From: Gemmatimonas sp.
GTDB lineage: Bacteria; Gemmatimonadota; Gemmatimonadetes; Gemmatimonadales; Gemmatimonadaceae
Length of the DNA: 33,185 nucleotides
Assembly: GCA_011390885.1 (NCBI GenBank)
Contig: JAABRO010000032.1
Coordinates: forward strand, 1-33,185
Direction: 5' to 3'
The number at the start of each line of letters is the position of its first letter. The first letter of the stretch is position 1. This document shows positions 21,693-29,748 of the stretch, one piece after another. Position numbers and translations under genes: made by a program. Under the pieces are notes generated by a model. It did no database searches. It was not told the origin of the DNA and saw only the letters and a program-made list of their open reading frames with translations.

Positions 21693-23876
21693 TCAGGCGA
21701 TCGGCGGGTCGTCCTGGAGCGCGTCCCCGAGGATGGCCGGGGCGTAGTACGCGCGGACGTACTGCTCCACCATGCGGCGGCCGGTGAACTTCGTGCCGGC
21801 CACGCGCATGGCGTTCTTCATCATGGTGAGCCAGCGCAGCGGCAGGTCGTCGTCCCCACGATCGTAGTAGTTGGGCACGACCTGCGTCTCGAGCAGCGTG
21901 TAGAGGCGGTCGGCGGTGCGATCGCCGATGTCGTCGTCGACTTCCGGTTCGATGGACCAGCCGTTGGTGCCATCATAGCCTTCTTCCCACCATCCGTCGA
22001 TGGTCGACAGCTGCGGCACGCCATTGAGCGCGGCCTTCATGCCGCTCGTGCCCGACGCCTCGAGTGGCACGCGCGGCAGGTTGAGCCACAGGTCCACCCC
22101 CTGCACGAGCAGGTGGGCGAGGTGCATCCCGTAGTCCTCGATGAACGCGATGCGTCCCTCGAACTGCGGGTCGCGCGTGAACTGGTACACCTCCTGCAGC
22201 ACCTGCTTGCCAGGGTTGTCCGCCGGGTGGGACTTGCCGGAGAAGACGAACTGCACCGGGCGCGAGCTGTTGGTCACGATGGCGCGCAGGCGGTCCACGT
22301 CGCGGAACAGCAGGTTGGCGCGCTTGTACGTGGCGAAGCGACGGGCGAAACCGATGGTGAGCACGTGCGGGTCGAGCAGCGTGCCGGCGCCCACGAGCTG
22401 CGGGGCCTGCATGGTGCGCCGCGAGTACGCCCGACGCGCTTCCTCGCGCACGAGGCGCATGAGGATGTGCTTGAGCCGCAGGTGCGTGCCCCAGAGCCTC
22501 TCGTCATCGAGCGTGAGCACGCGGTCCCACACCTCGGGGGAACGGTCGTGCCCCCACGTGTGCCCGAGGTGCTCGTCGAGCAGCTGCATGATCGGGTTGG
22601 CCATCCAGGTGGCCAGGTGCACGCCGTTGGTCACGTGGCCGACGGGCACGGTCTCATCGCTGCGGCCGGGCCAGAGCGGGGCGCACAGCGTGCGTGACAC
22701 AACGCCGTGCCGCTCCGACACGCCGTTCACGCGGCTCGACAGGCGGATGCAGGCGGCCGTCATGTGGAAGGTCTCGCGCCCCGCACTCGGGTGATAGCCC
22801 AGCTGCAGCACCCGCTCGCGGCTCACGCCCATCTCCTCCCAGATCGGGCCGGCGCACTCCGCCACCTGCTGCACGCCGAACTGGTCGTGGCCGGCCGGCA
22901 CAGGCGTATGCGTGGTGAAGATGCTCGTGGCCCGCACCTGCGACACCGCCTGGTCGAAGGGCACCCCCTCCACGCACAGCGCGCGCACACGCTCGAGCAG
23001 CATGAAGCCGGCGTGCCCTTCGTTCGCATGCCACGCCGAGGGCGCGATGCCGAGCGCGCGCAGCACGCGCACGCCGCCCACGCCCAGGAGCCACTCCTGA
23101 CGCAGGCGCAGCGCCGGCCCGCCCGCGTACAGCTTCGACAGCAGCGGCCGGTCGTCGACGTGGTTCTCCTCGAGGTCGGAGTCGAGCAGGTACACCGCCA
23201 CGCGCCCCACCATCATGCGCCACACGCGGATGTGCACGTCGCGGCCGAAGGTGTTCACCGTGGTGAGGTACCGCTCCCCGCCAATGCCCGGCACCGGGTG
23301 AATGGGCACCGAGTCGAGGTCGAACGTGTCCGGCGAGTCCTCCTGCCAGCCGTCGGGACGGATGCGCTGGTCGAAGTAGCCGTCGCGGTAGAAGATGCCC
23401 AGCCCCACGAGCGGCACGCCGAGGTCGGAGGCCGACTTGCAGTGGTCCCCGGCGAGCACGCCGAGGCCGCCGGAATAGATCGGCACCGAATCGTGGAAGC
23501 CGAACTCGGCGCAGAAGTACGCGATCGGCCGCTCCCGCAGCTCCGGATAGGTGCGCGCGTACCAGGTGTGCTCGTCGCTCCGTTCGGCGGCCAGCCAGCG
23601 CATGACCCGGTCGTAGCGGGCGCAGAACTCCGGGTTGGCGGCGAGCGCCTCGAGGCGCGACGCAGGCACCTGCTGCAGCAGCACGATCGGGTTGTGCCGC
23701 AGCTGGTGCCACCGCGCCTCGTCGATCTCGCGGAAGAGGTTGCGGGCTTCCCGATTCCAGCTCCAGGCCACGTTGTGCGCGAGCTGGGTGAGCCCGACGA
23801 GGCGCGGGGGAAGCGGGTGCGGGGCAGGAACAGCCGGCGCGTGGGTCGCGAGCGGCGCGGAGATCGTGGCGGACAT
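21693..23876 (-). CDS. glgP: Alpha-glucan phosphorylase (GT35)
   Basis: This 727-residue enzyme releases glucose-1-phosphate from alpha-glucans. The pyridoxal-phosphate lysine is Lys614 in EASGTSGMKAALNG (606-619). Other family segments are PIYSGGLGVLAGDHCKSASDLG (132-153), AWHANEGHAGF (281-291) and IGFARRFATYKRANLL (508-523). Its N-terminal form (LVGLTQLAHNVAWSWNREAR at 26-45) is that of the shorter GT35 subgroup with a DUF3417-like domain, not the E. coli MalP type. It is first in the operon glgP-glgA-GH57, which therefore combines breakdown, synthesis and remodelling of glycogen. No strong ribosome site precedes the ATG at 23876. It is divergent from the thr operon. Confidence 0.95.
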   Translation of the reverse strand: MSATISAPLATHAPAVPAPHPLPPRLVGLTQLAHNVAWSWNREARNLFREIDEARWHQLRHNPIVLLQQVPASRLEALAANPEFCARYDRVMRWLAAERSDEHTWYARTYPELRERPIAYFCAEFGFHDSVPIYSGGLGVLAGDHCKSASDLGVPLVGLGIFYRDGYFDQRIRPDGWQEDSPDTFDLDSVPIHPVPGIGGERYLTTVNTFGRDVHIRVWRMMVGRVAVYLLDSDLEENHVDDRPLLSKLYAGGPALRLRQEWLLGVGGVRVLRALGIAPSAWHANEGHAGFMLLERVRALCVEGVPFDQAVSQVRATSIFTTHTPVPAGHDQFGVQQVAECAGPIWEEMGVSRERVLQLGYHPSAGRETFHMTAACIRLSSRVNGVSERHGVVSRTLCAPLWPGRSDETVPVGHVTNGVHLATWMANPIMQLLDEHLGHTWGHDRSPEVWDRVLTLDDERLWGTHLRLKHILMRLVREEARRAYSRRTMQAPQLVGAGTLLDPHVLTIGFARRFATYKRANLLFRDVDRLRAIVTNSSRPVQFVFSGKSHPADNPGKQVLQEVYQFTRDPQFEGRIAFIEDYGMHLAHLLVQGVDLWLNLPRVPLEASGTSGMKAALNGVPQLSTIDGWWEEGYDGTNGWSIEPEVDDDIGDRTADRLYTLLETQVVPNYYDRGDDDLPLRWLTMMKNAMRVAGTKFTGRRMVEQYVRAYYAPAILGDALQDDPPIA

Positions 23877-23895
23877 GAGCGGTCGTTCGTGTGGA

Positions 23896-23927
23896 GGTCC
23901 GAGGCGCCCGACCGGCGCCTCCTGACC
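23896..23927. repeat. Interrupted inverted repeat between glgP and the thr operon
   Basis: GAGGCGCC (23901-23908) and GGCGCCTC (23914-23921) form a perfect 8-bp stem with a five-base loop. Outer GGTC (23896-23899) and GACC (23924-23927) can extend it. It lies 20-50 bases upstream of the glgP start, in its probable leader or promoter, within the 129-base divergent gap. Confidence 0.55.
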
Positions 23928-23965
23928 ATGTCAGACGATCAAAGCTATCAATTGGGACACGGCAG

Positions 23966-23995
23966 TGGACAGGTGCCCCGAATGCGCGGTATCCT
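23966..23995 (+). promoter_or_regulatory. Promoter of the thr operon
   Basis: TGGACA (23966-23971, five of six -35 positions) and TATCCT (23990-23995, -10) are separated by 18 bases. Transcription would start about 24002, only about four bases before the ATG at 24006, so the message would be nearly leaderless. That leaves no room for an attenuator or T-box leader. Confidence 0.55.
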
Positions 23996-24005
23996 CCCGC
24001 GCATC

Positions 24006-26546
24006 ATGGTCACTGCCCGACGCTCCCGCTCGCGCCCGCCGGTCGTGCACAAGTTCGGCGGGGCCTCCCTCGCCGACGCCGCGGCGGTTCGCCACGCCAT
24101 TTCGCTCGTGCTCGCGCAGCCGCCGGGCCCGGCCGTGGTGGTGTGCTCGGCCATGGCCGGTGTGACCGACGCCCTGCTCGACCTGGGGCGCCGCGCGCTC
24201 GCCGCCGGCCGCGAGCCCGCCGCGCGCGCCGCGCTCGCCGAGCGGGTGGAGGCGCTGCGCAGCCGGCATGACGAGGTGGTCCGCACCATCGTGCCACGCG
24301 GCCCGCTGCGCCAGCGCGTGCTCGGCGATGTGGCCCGCGCGCACGAGGAACTCGCCACCGTGCTCGACGGCGTGGCCTCGCTCCGCGAACTCACGCCGCG
24401 CACCAACGACTTCCTCCTCTCGCGCGGCGAGAAGCTGTCGGCGCTCATGCTCGCCGCCGGTCTCGAGGCGAGCGGCGCGAACGCGCTGTACGTGAAGGCC
24501 ACGTCGGTCATCCTCACCAACGGCGTGCACGGCAACGCCTTTCCGGAACTGCCGGCCACCGAGCGCGCCGCGAAGCAGGTGCTGGGCGCGTTGCTGCGCC
24601 AGGGGGTGATTCCCGTCGTGCCCGGCTTCCTGGGCGCATCGCCCGATGGCACGATCACCACGCTCGGCCGCGGCGGTTCCGACCTCACCGCCACGGTGCT
24701 CGCGCGCGTGCTCAAGGCCGAGAGCGTGCAGCTCTGGAAGGACGTGCCCGGGCTGCTCACCACCGATCCGCGCATCGTGCCCACGGCGCGCGTGATTCCG
24801 CAGCTCAACGTGCGCGAGGCGGCCGAGCTCGCGTACTATGGCGCCAAGGTGCTGCACCCGCGCGCACTCATTCCGCTGGCGCGCACGGCCACGCCGGTGT
24901 TCGTGCGACCGTTCGGCGATCCGGCCAGCACCGGCACCGAGATCTCCTCGCGCCGCACGCTGCAGAAGTACCCGGTGAAGGCGCTCTCCATGGTGCGCAG
25001 CCAGGCGCTCGTCACGGTCACGGGCAACGGCATGCTCGGCGTGCCCGGCATCGCGGCGCGCACCTTCACGGCGCTGCAGCGCACCGGCGTGTCGGTGTCG
25101 TTCATCACGCAGGCCTCGTCGGAGCACGCGATCTCGCTGTGCATTCCCGCGGAGTCGGCGGCCGCGGCGCGCGACGCGCTCGACGCCGAGTTCGCGGCCG
25201 AGCGGCAGCGGCGCGAGATCGAGCGCATCGACGTGCGCACCGACGTCGCGATGGTGGCCGTTGTGGGACTCGGCATGGCCGGCACGCGCGGGCTCGCGGC
25301 GCGCGTGTTCACCGCACTCGGCCGCGCCGGCATCAACATCGTGGCCATCGCGCAGGGCTCGTCGGAGCTCAACATCACCGTCGTGATCGAGGACGCCGCG
25401 GCGGCCGATGCGGTGCGCGCGGTGCACGACGAGTTCCAGCTCGACAAGATCGGCGGCGGCGCGGCGAGCACCTCGGCGCATGTCGATGTGGTGCTCTTCG
25501 GCTTCGGGCAGATCGGGCGCGAGTTCACGCGCCTGCTCGGCCGCGGCAAGGCACGCACGCTGGTGCGTGTGGTGGCCGTGTGCGATCGCAGCGGCTTCGT
25601 GTTCGACGCCGATGGGCTGGGCGCGCGTCGCCTCGCCGCACTCGCCGCGCACAAGGCGTCGGGGCAGCCGCTCGCCGCGGCGGAGGGTGGGCAGAAGCAC
25701 ACCGGCGCGGCCGCGGTGCAGGCGATCGCGCGTCACGCGCTCTCGCACCCGGTGCTGGTGGACGTGACCGCCGACGACACGCTGCCCGCCATCAACGCCG
25801 CACTCGCTGCCGGCTTCGACATCGTGCTCGCCAACAAGCGGCCGCTCGCCGCGCCGCGCGCGGCCGTGGAGGCCATGCACGCCACGGCGCGCAGCACCGG
25901 CCGGCGCATTCTCTACGAGACCACGGTGGGTGCGGGGCTCCCCGTCATGGACACGTACGCCAAGCTCGTGGACGCGGGCGACCGCGTGAAGCGCATCGAG
26001 GGGTGCACGTCGGGCACGCTCGGCTTCCTGCTCACCGAGATCGGGCGCGGGCGGGCGTTCAGCGAGGCGCTGCGCCGCGCGATGGCCAAGGGCTACACGG
26101 AACCCGATCCGCGCGACGACCTCTCGGGCATGGACGTGGCGCGCAAGGCGCTCATTCTGGCGCGCATGCTCGGCTACCGCGGCGACCTCGACGGCGTGGA
26201 GGTGGAATCGCTCGTGCCCGAGGCCGCGCGCAGCATGCCACTCGATCGCTTCCTCGCCGCACTCGAGTCGTTCGACGACGACTGGCGCGCGCGACAGGAC
26301 GCCGCCGAGCGCGCGAACGCGGTGCTGCGGTACGTGCTCACCGTCACGCCGCGCAAGGTGTCGGTGGGGCTGCGCGCCGTGGACCGGTCGCATCCGCTTG
26401 CGGGCCTGCGCGGCACCGACAATCAGGTGGTGTTCACCACGCCGCGCTACGACGAGAATCCGCTCGCGATCACGGGGCCGGGTGCGGGACCGGCGGTCAC
26501 CGCAGCCGGCGTGCTCAACGACGTGCTCAAGCTGGCGGGGGCATGA
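24006..26546 (+). CDS. thrA: Bifunctional aspartokinase / homoserine dehydrogenase
   Basis: The 846-residue fusion carries out the first and third steps of the aspartate-to-threonine pathway. Aspartokinase comes first: VVHKFGGASLAD (13-24), TPRTNDFLLSRGEKLSALML, TLGRGGSDLTATVLAR. Two ACT-type regulatory repeats follow (about 325-480; VTVTGNGMLGVPGIAARTF and VAVVGLGMAGTRGLAARVF), the likely threonine-feedback site. Homoserine dehydrogenase starts near 490 with the NAD(P) motif GFGQIG (499-504), ETTVGAGLPVMDTY, CTSGTLGFLLTEI and KGYTEPDPRDDLSG. The ATG at 24006 is preferred since a promoter -10 lies just upstream; ATGs at 23928 and 23982 are in frame. The stop overlaps a 17-codon ORF leading to thrB. 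Confidence 0.95.
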   Translation: MVTARRSRSRPPVVHKFGGASLADAAAVRHAISLVLAQPPGPAVVVCSAMAGVTDALLDLGRRALAAGREPAARAALAERVEALRSRHDEVVRTIVPRGPLRQRVLGDVARAHEELATVLDGVASLRELTPRTNDFLLSRGEKLSALMLAAGLEASGANALYVKATSVILTNGVHGNAFPELPATERAAKQVLGALLRQGVIPVVPGFLGASPDGTITTLGRGGSDLTATVLARVLKAESVQLWKDVPGLLTTDPRIVPTARVIPQLNVREAAELAYYGAKVLHPRALIPLARTATPVFVRPFGDPASTGTEISSRRTLQKYPVKALSMVRSQALVTVTGNGMLGVPGIAARTFTALQRTGVSVSFITQASSEHAISLCIPAESAAAARDALDAEFAAERQRREIERIDVRTDVAMVAVVGLGMAGTRGLAARVFTALGRAGINIVAIAQGSSELNITVVIEDAAAADAVRAVHDEFQLDKIGGGAASTSAHVDVVLFGFGQIGREFTRLLGRGKARTLVRVVAVCDRSGFVFDADGLGARRLAALAAHKASGQPLAAAEGGQKHTGAAAVQAIARHALSHPVLVDVTADDTLPAINAALAAGFDIVLANKRPLAAPRAAVEAMHATARSTGRRILYETTVGAGLPVMDTYAKLVDAGDRVKRIEGCTSGTLGFLLTEIGRGRAFSEALRRAMAKGYTEPDPRDDLSGMDVARKALILARMLGYRGDLDGVEVESLVPEAARSMPLDRFLAALESFDDDWRARQDAAERANAVLRYVLTVTPRKVSVGLRAVDRSHPLAGLRGTDNQVVFTTPRYDENPLAITGPGAGPAVTAAGVLNDVLKLAGA

Positions 26547-26596
26547 TGGGCATGCTGCTGCAGGCACCGCACGCGCGCACGCGAGGCGCCGCATGA
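26543..26596 (+). CDS. 17-codon minicistron bridging thrA and thrB
   Basis: The reading frame MMGMLLQAPHARTRGAA begins with an ATG that overlaps the thrA stop (ATGA, 26543-26546) and ends with a TGA that overlaps the thrB ATG (ATGA, 26593-26596). A G-rich stretch GGCGGGGG lies just upstream. It exactly fills the 46-base gap so that a ribosome finishing thrA could pass to thrB through it. Whether the peptide itself matters is unknown. Confidence 0.4.
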   Translation: MMGMLLQAPHARTRGAA

Positions 26597-27573
26597 CCGC
26601 GCAGCTCCAGGCCGTCGAGGCGTTCGCGCCCGGCAGCATCGGCAACATCGGGCCGGGCCTCGACGTGCTCGGCTGCGCCGTGACCGGCGCCGGCGACCGC
26701 GTGATCGCGCGCCGCATCGACGGCGACGACCTCGTGCTCGAGGAGCCGGGCCACCCGGCGCTCCCCACCGACCCGGCCAAGCATGCGTGCGCCATCGCCG
26801 CCGACGCCGTGCGCCGTGCCTGCGGCGCGCCGTCGTTCGGCGTGGCGCTGCGCGTGCACAAGGGGCTGCCGCTCGCCGCAGGGCAGGGGGGCAGCGCCGC
26901 CAGCGCCGTGGCCGCCGCCGTCGCGGTGCACGCGCTGCTCGGCGAGCCGCTCGACGCCATGACGCTGCTCGCCTGCTGCCTCGAGGCCGAGAGCGCGGTT
27001 GCGGGGCGTCACCTCGACAACCTCGCGCCCTCGCTGCTCGGCGGCGTGGTCACGGTGCTCGGCACCGACCCGTGCGACGCGGTGCGTGTGCCGGTGCACA
27101 CCGCGCCCTGGTTCGCCATGGCGTATCCGCACATCACCGTGCGCACCGCCGAGGCGCGCAGCGTGCTCCCCGACTTCCTGCCGCGCAGCACCTGCATTGC
27201 GCAGCTCGCGAGCGTGTCGGCCATGGTGACGGCGTTCGCCACCGGCGACATCGCACTGCTCGGCCGCTCGCTGGTGGACCACATCGCCGAGCCGGCGCGC
27301 GCACCGCGCGTGCCCGGCTTTGCCGACGCGCTGGCCGCCGCGCGCGAGGCGGGTGCGGTGGGTGGCTCGTTTTCCGGCAGTGGCCCCACCACGTTTGCCG
27401 TGGCGGCGACGGAAGCGATCGCCGCGCGCGCCGCCGAGGCCATGCGCGCCGTGTATCTCGCCACCGGCGTGGCGTGCGACACGCGCGTGGTCACCATCGA
27501 CGACGCCGGCGCGCGCTGGCACGCCGGCTCGCCCGACTACGCCACGTCCGACCTCCTCGATCCGTCCGCATGA
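26593..27573 (+). CDS. thrB: Homoserine kinase (GHMP family)
   Basis: The 326-residue GHMP kinase phosphorylates homoserine with ATP. Motif 1 is APGSIGNIGPGLDVLG (12-27), and the ATP loop is LPLAAGQGGSAASAVAA (97-113, the GLGSSAA equivalent). The C-terminal motif is GGSFSGSGPTTFAV. Its length fits the family. Position directly after aspartokinase/homoserine dehydrogenase and before threonine synthase confirms the substrate. The ATG at 26593 is fixed by overlap with the minicistron stop, and its own stop overlaps the thrC ATG by four bases (27570-27573). Confidence 0.95.
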   Translation: MTAQLQAVEAFAPGSIGNIGPGLDVLGCAVTGAGDRVIARRIDGDDLVLEEPGHPALPTDPAKHACAIAADAVRRACGAPSFGVALRVHKGLPLAAGQGGSAASAVAAAVAVHALLGEPLDAMTLLACCLEAESAVAGRHLDNLAPSLLGGVVTVLGTDPCDAVRVPVHTAPWFAMAYPHITVRTAEARSVLPDFLPRSTCIAQLASVSAMVTAFATGDIALLGRSLVDHIAEPARAPRVPGFADALAAAREAGAVGGSFSGSGPTTFAVAATEAIAARAAEAMRAVYLATGVACDTRVVTIDDAGARWHAGSPDYATSDLLDPSA

Positions 27574-28973
27574 CCTCGCCCGCTGCGCGTCCCGACTTTC
27601 CCACGTTCCTGCCGCCCGGCAGTGCGTCCGTACAGTGGTGTGCGGCGTGCGGCGCGGAGTGGCCGGAGCGACATGCGGCGCCGCAGTGCGCCACGTGTGG
27701 CGGCCTGCTCGAGGCGCGGCACGCCGCGCCCGCCCACGTCGACGGCACGCCGCTCACCGGCGCGGCGCTGCGCGCGAGCTTCGCGCAGCATTGCTGTGCG
27801 CGACCGCTGGGGCATCCGTCGGGGGTGTGGCGCTTCGCGGAGATCGTGATGCCGTCGGTCGTCGTGCCCGCCGTCTCGGACAACCACGCACGCGATACGA
27901 TCGTGAGCTGGCCCGAGGGCAACACCGCGCTGCTGCAGCGCCGCGCGATTTCGCAGTACGTGGGTGTGGACGCGCTGTGGGTGAAGCACGAAGGCATGAA
28001 CCCCACCGGCTCCTTCAAGGACCGCGGCATGACCGTGGGCACCACGCAGGCGGTGCGCGTGGGCGCGAGCGCGGTGGCGTGCGCGAGCACGGGCAACACC
28101 TCGGCAGCCCTGGCTGCGTACGCGGCGCAGGCCGGCCTCCCCGCGCTCGTGTTCGTGCCCACGGGGCAGGTGGCGCTCGGCAAGCTCACGCAGACGCTCG
28201 CGTACGGCGCGCGCACGCTGCTCGTGCGCGGCGACTTCGACGACTGCCTGCGCCTCGTGCAGGATGCCTCGCGCGAGCTCGGCATCTACCTGCTCAACTC
28301 GATCAACCCGTGGCGGCTCGAGGGACAGAAGACCATCGTGTTCGAGCTGCTGCAGCAGCTGGGCTGGGACGCGCCCGACTGGATCGTGCTGCCCGCCGGC
28401 AACCTCGGCAACACCGCCGCCTTCGGCAAGGCGCTGCGCGAGGCGCACGCGCTGGGCCTCATCGATCGCGTGCCGCGCATTGCGTCGGTGCAGGCGGCGG
28501 GTGCGGCGCCGTTCGCGGCCAGCTTCGCGGACGGCTTCCGCACGCGCACGCGCGTGCAGGCCGAGACGCTGGCCACGGCCATCCGCATCGGCGACCCCGC
28601 GTCGCACGATCGCGCGGTGGACGCGATCACCTTCAGTGACGGGTGCGTGCTGTCGGTGAGCGACGAGGAGATTCTCGCTGCCAAGCGCGTGATCGATGCG
28701 GCCGGCGTGGGGTGCGAGCCGGCCAGCGCCGCGAGCATCGCCGGCGCGCGCGCCCTCGTGCGCGACGGGCGCATGCGCGCGGGGGACCGCGTGGTGGCTG
28801 TGCTCACCGGCCACGTGCTCAAGGACCCCGGCATTCTCGTGCGAATGCACCAGGACGCGGCTTTCCCGTCGGCGCCGCCCAACGCCCCCATCGAAATCGA
28901 CGCGAGCGTGTCGGCCGTGGCCGCCGTGCTGGCCGACGATGCGCGCCGTCGCGCCATGACTGCTCACGACTGA
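27570..28973 (+). CDS. thrC: Threonine synthase
   Basis: The 467-residue PLP enzyme converts O-phosphohomoserine to threonine, the last step of the pathway. A four-Cys zinc-ribbon-like N-terminus (Cys24, Cys27, Cys40, Cys43) precedes a fold-type II catalytic domain. The cofactor lysine is Lys150 in NPTGSFKDRGMTVG, and the phosphate loop is in STGNTSAALAAYAAQAG. Later motifs are LPAGNLGNTAAFGKAL and CEPASAASIAGARAL. Its type resembles the shorter bacterial/archaeal threonine synthases with an N-terminal ribbon. The ATG overlaps the thrB stop (ATGA), and the stop shares a base with the start of a 13-codon ORF (TGATG). Confidence 0.95.
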   Translation: MTSPAARPDFPTFLPPGSASVQWCAACGAEWPERHAAPQCATCGGLLEARHAAPAHVDGTPLTGAALRASFAQHCCARPLGHPSGVWRFAEIVMPSVVVPAVSDNHARDTIVSWPEGNTALLQRRAISQYVGVDALWVKHEGMNPTGSFKDRGMTVGTTQAVRVGASAVACASTGNTSAALAAYAAQAGLPALVFVPTGQVALGKLTQTLAYGARTLLVRGDFDDCLRLVQDASRELGIYLLNSINPWRLEGQKTIVFELLQQLGWDAPDWIVLPAGNLGNTAAFGKALREAHALGLIDRVPRIASVQAAGAAPFAASFADGFRTRTRVQAETLATAIRIGDPASHDRAVDAITFSDGCVLSVSDEEILAAKRVIDAAGVGCEPASAASIAGARALVRDGRMRAGDRVVAVLTGHVLKDPGILVRMHQDAAFPSAPPNAPIEIDASVSAVAAVLADDARRRAMTAHD

Positions 28974-29037
28974 TGCTGCCTCCCGGCCGCCGCACCACGC
29001 TCTCCCTTACCTGATGCTGCCTCCCGGCCGTCGTACC
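28970..29037 (+). repeat. 41-bp-spaced direct repeat duplicating a translation start
   Basis: A 27-base segment at 28970-28996 recurs at 29011-29037 with only two differences, both C-to-T at third codon positions. Each copy contains CTGATG and codes for MLPPGRRT. The first copy opens the 13-codon ORF, and the second opens the SDR-like gene. This looks like a tandem duplication of the gene start followed by divergence of the intervening bases. Confidence 0.93.
28973..29014 (+). CDS. 13-codon minicistron (duplicated start of the SDR-like gene)
   Basis: MLPPGRRTTLSLT starts at the ATG sharing a base with the thrC stop (TGATG, 28971-28975) and stops at a TGA sharing a base with the next ATG (TGATG, 29012-29016). 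Its first eight residues equal those of the downstream protein. It keeps the operon free of untranslated gaps; a function for the peptide is unlikely, but a coupling role is plausible. Confidence 0.4.
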   Translation: MLPPGRRTTLSLT

Positions 29038-29748
29038 CTCATCACCGGCGCGAGCCGTCCGTACGGGGTGGCGCTCGTGCGCGCCTGCCTCGAGCGCGGC
29101 GATCGTGTCATCGCCACCTCGCGCAATCCGGCGCGTGTGCCCGTGCTCGCCGACCTGCGCGCCGAGTTCGGCGGACTCGACCTCGTACCGCTCGACCCGG
29201 CCGACGCCGCATCGGTCGCCGCGGCGATCCCCGTGCTCGAGGAGATCGCGCCGAGTCTCGACCTGTTGCTGCTCGCGCCGCCGGAGCCCGGGCCGCACGA
29301 GAAGCTGGCCGACGCGGAGCGCGATGCGCAGTTCGCGACCATGTCCGGCACCGGACTGGTGGAGCACTACCGGCGATCGGCCGTGGCGCCGGTGCTGCTG
29401 GTGCGCACGCTGCTGCCGTTCCTGGAGCGCGAGCGCGGGGCGCGGGTACTGTTCGTGAGCACGTGGCTGGGCTCGCTCGCGGGCAAGGTGCAGGGGGGCG
29501 ACTACGCCAGCTGCGCGAGCGCGGCAGGGCTGCACATGCTGGTGCGCGCGCTCGCGCACGATGTCGCCGACTTCGGCATCACGTGCGTGATCGGCAATCC
29601 CGGGTGGTACGCCACGAGCCCCGACGGTCCGGCGTTTCGCATCCCGATCAACGAATCCGCGGCGGGGCTGCTCACGGTGACCGACGCGATCTCTCCCGCC
29701 CAGAGTGGCGGGTTCTTCGACTACACTGGCGTGGAGCGAGCATGGTAG
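29014..29748 (+). CDS. Short-chain dehydrogenase/reductase-like protein, atypical active site
   Basis: The 244-residue protein has the SDR Rossmann start TLITGASRPYG (8-18, TGxxxxxG), an Asp-containing DLVPLDPADAAS segment, and the long helix after LLVRTLLPFLERERGARVLFVS (128-149). The catalytic region is altered: Ser149/Ser150 and Tyr164 are in place, but the Lys of YxxxK is Ala168 (YASCA). Oxidoreductase activity is thus doubtful, and NAD(P) binding alone is possible. The usual NNAG motif is LAPPEPGP (88-95). It follows thrC in the same transcription unit, though no link to threonine synthesis is evident. The stop overlaps the ChaN-like start by seven bases. Confidence 0.8.
   Translation: MLPPGRRTLITGASRPYGVALVRACLERGDRVIATSRNPARVPVLADLRAEFGGLDLVPLDPADAASVAAAIPVLEEIAPSLDLLLLAPPEPGPHEKLADAERDAQFATMSGTGLVEHYRRSAVAPVLLVRTLLPFLERERGARVLFVSTWLGSLAGKVQGGDYASCASAAGLHMLVRALAHDVADFGITCVIGNPGWYATSPDGPAFRIPINESAAGLLTVTDAISPAQSGGFFDYTGVERAW

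Noticed and set aside
22707-24005. 1.3-kb in-frame extension upstream of thrA, antisense to glgP
   Set aside because: The extension has no protein-like pattern and lies opposite glgP. Aspartokinase homology starts at about 24040, and a promoter lies at 23966-23995.
23877-24005. Threonine attenuator, T-box or riboswitch before thrA
   Set aside because: There is no Thr-rich leader peptide or terminator hairpin, and the predicted transcription start is only a few bases before the ATG.
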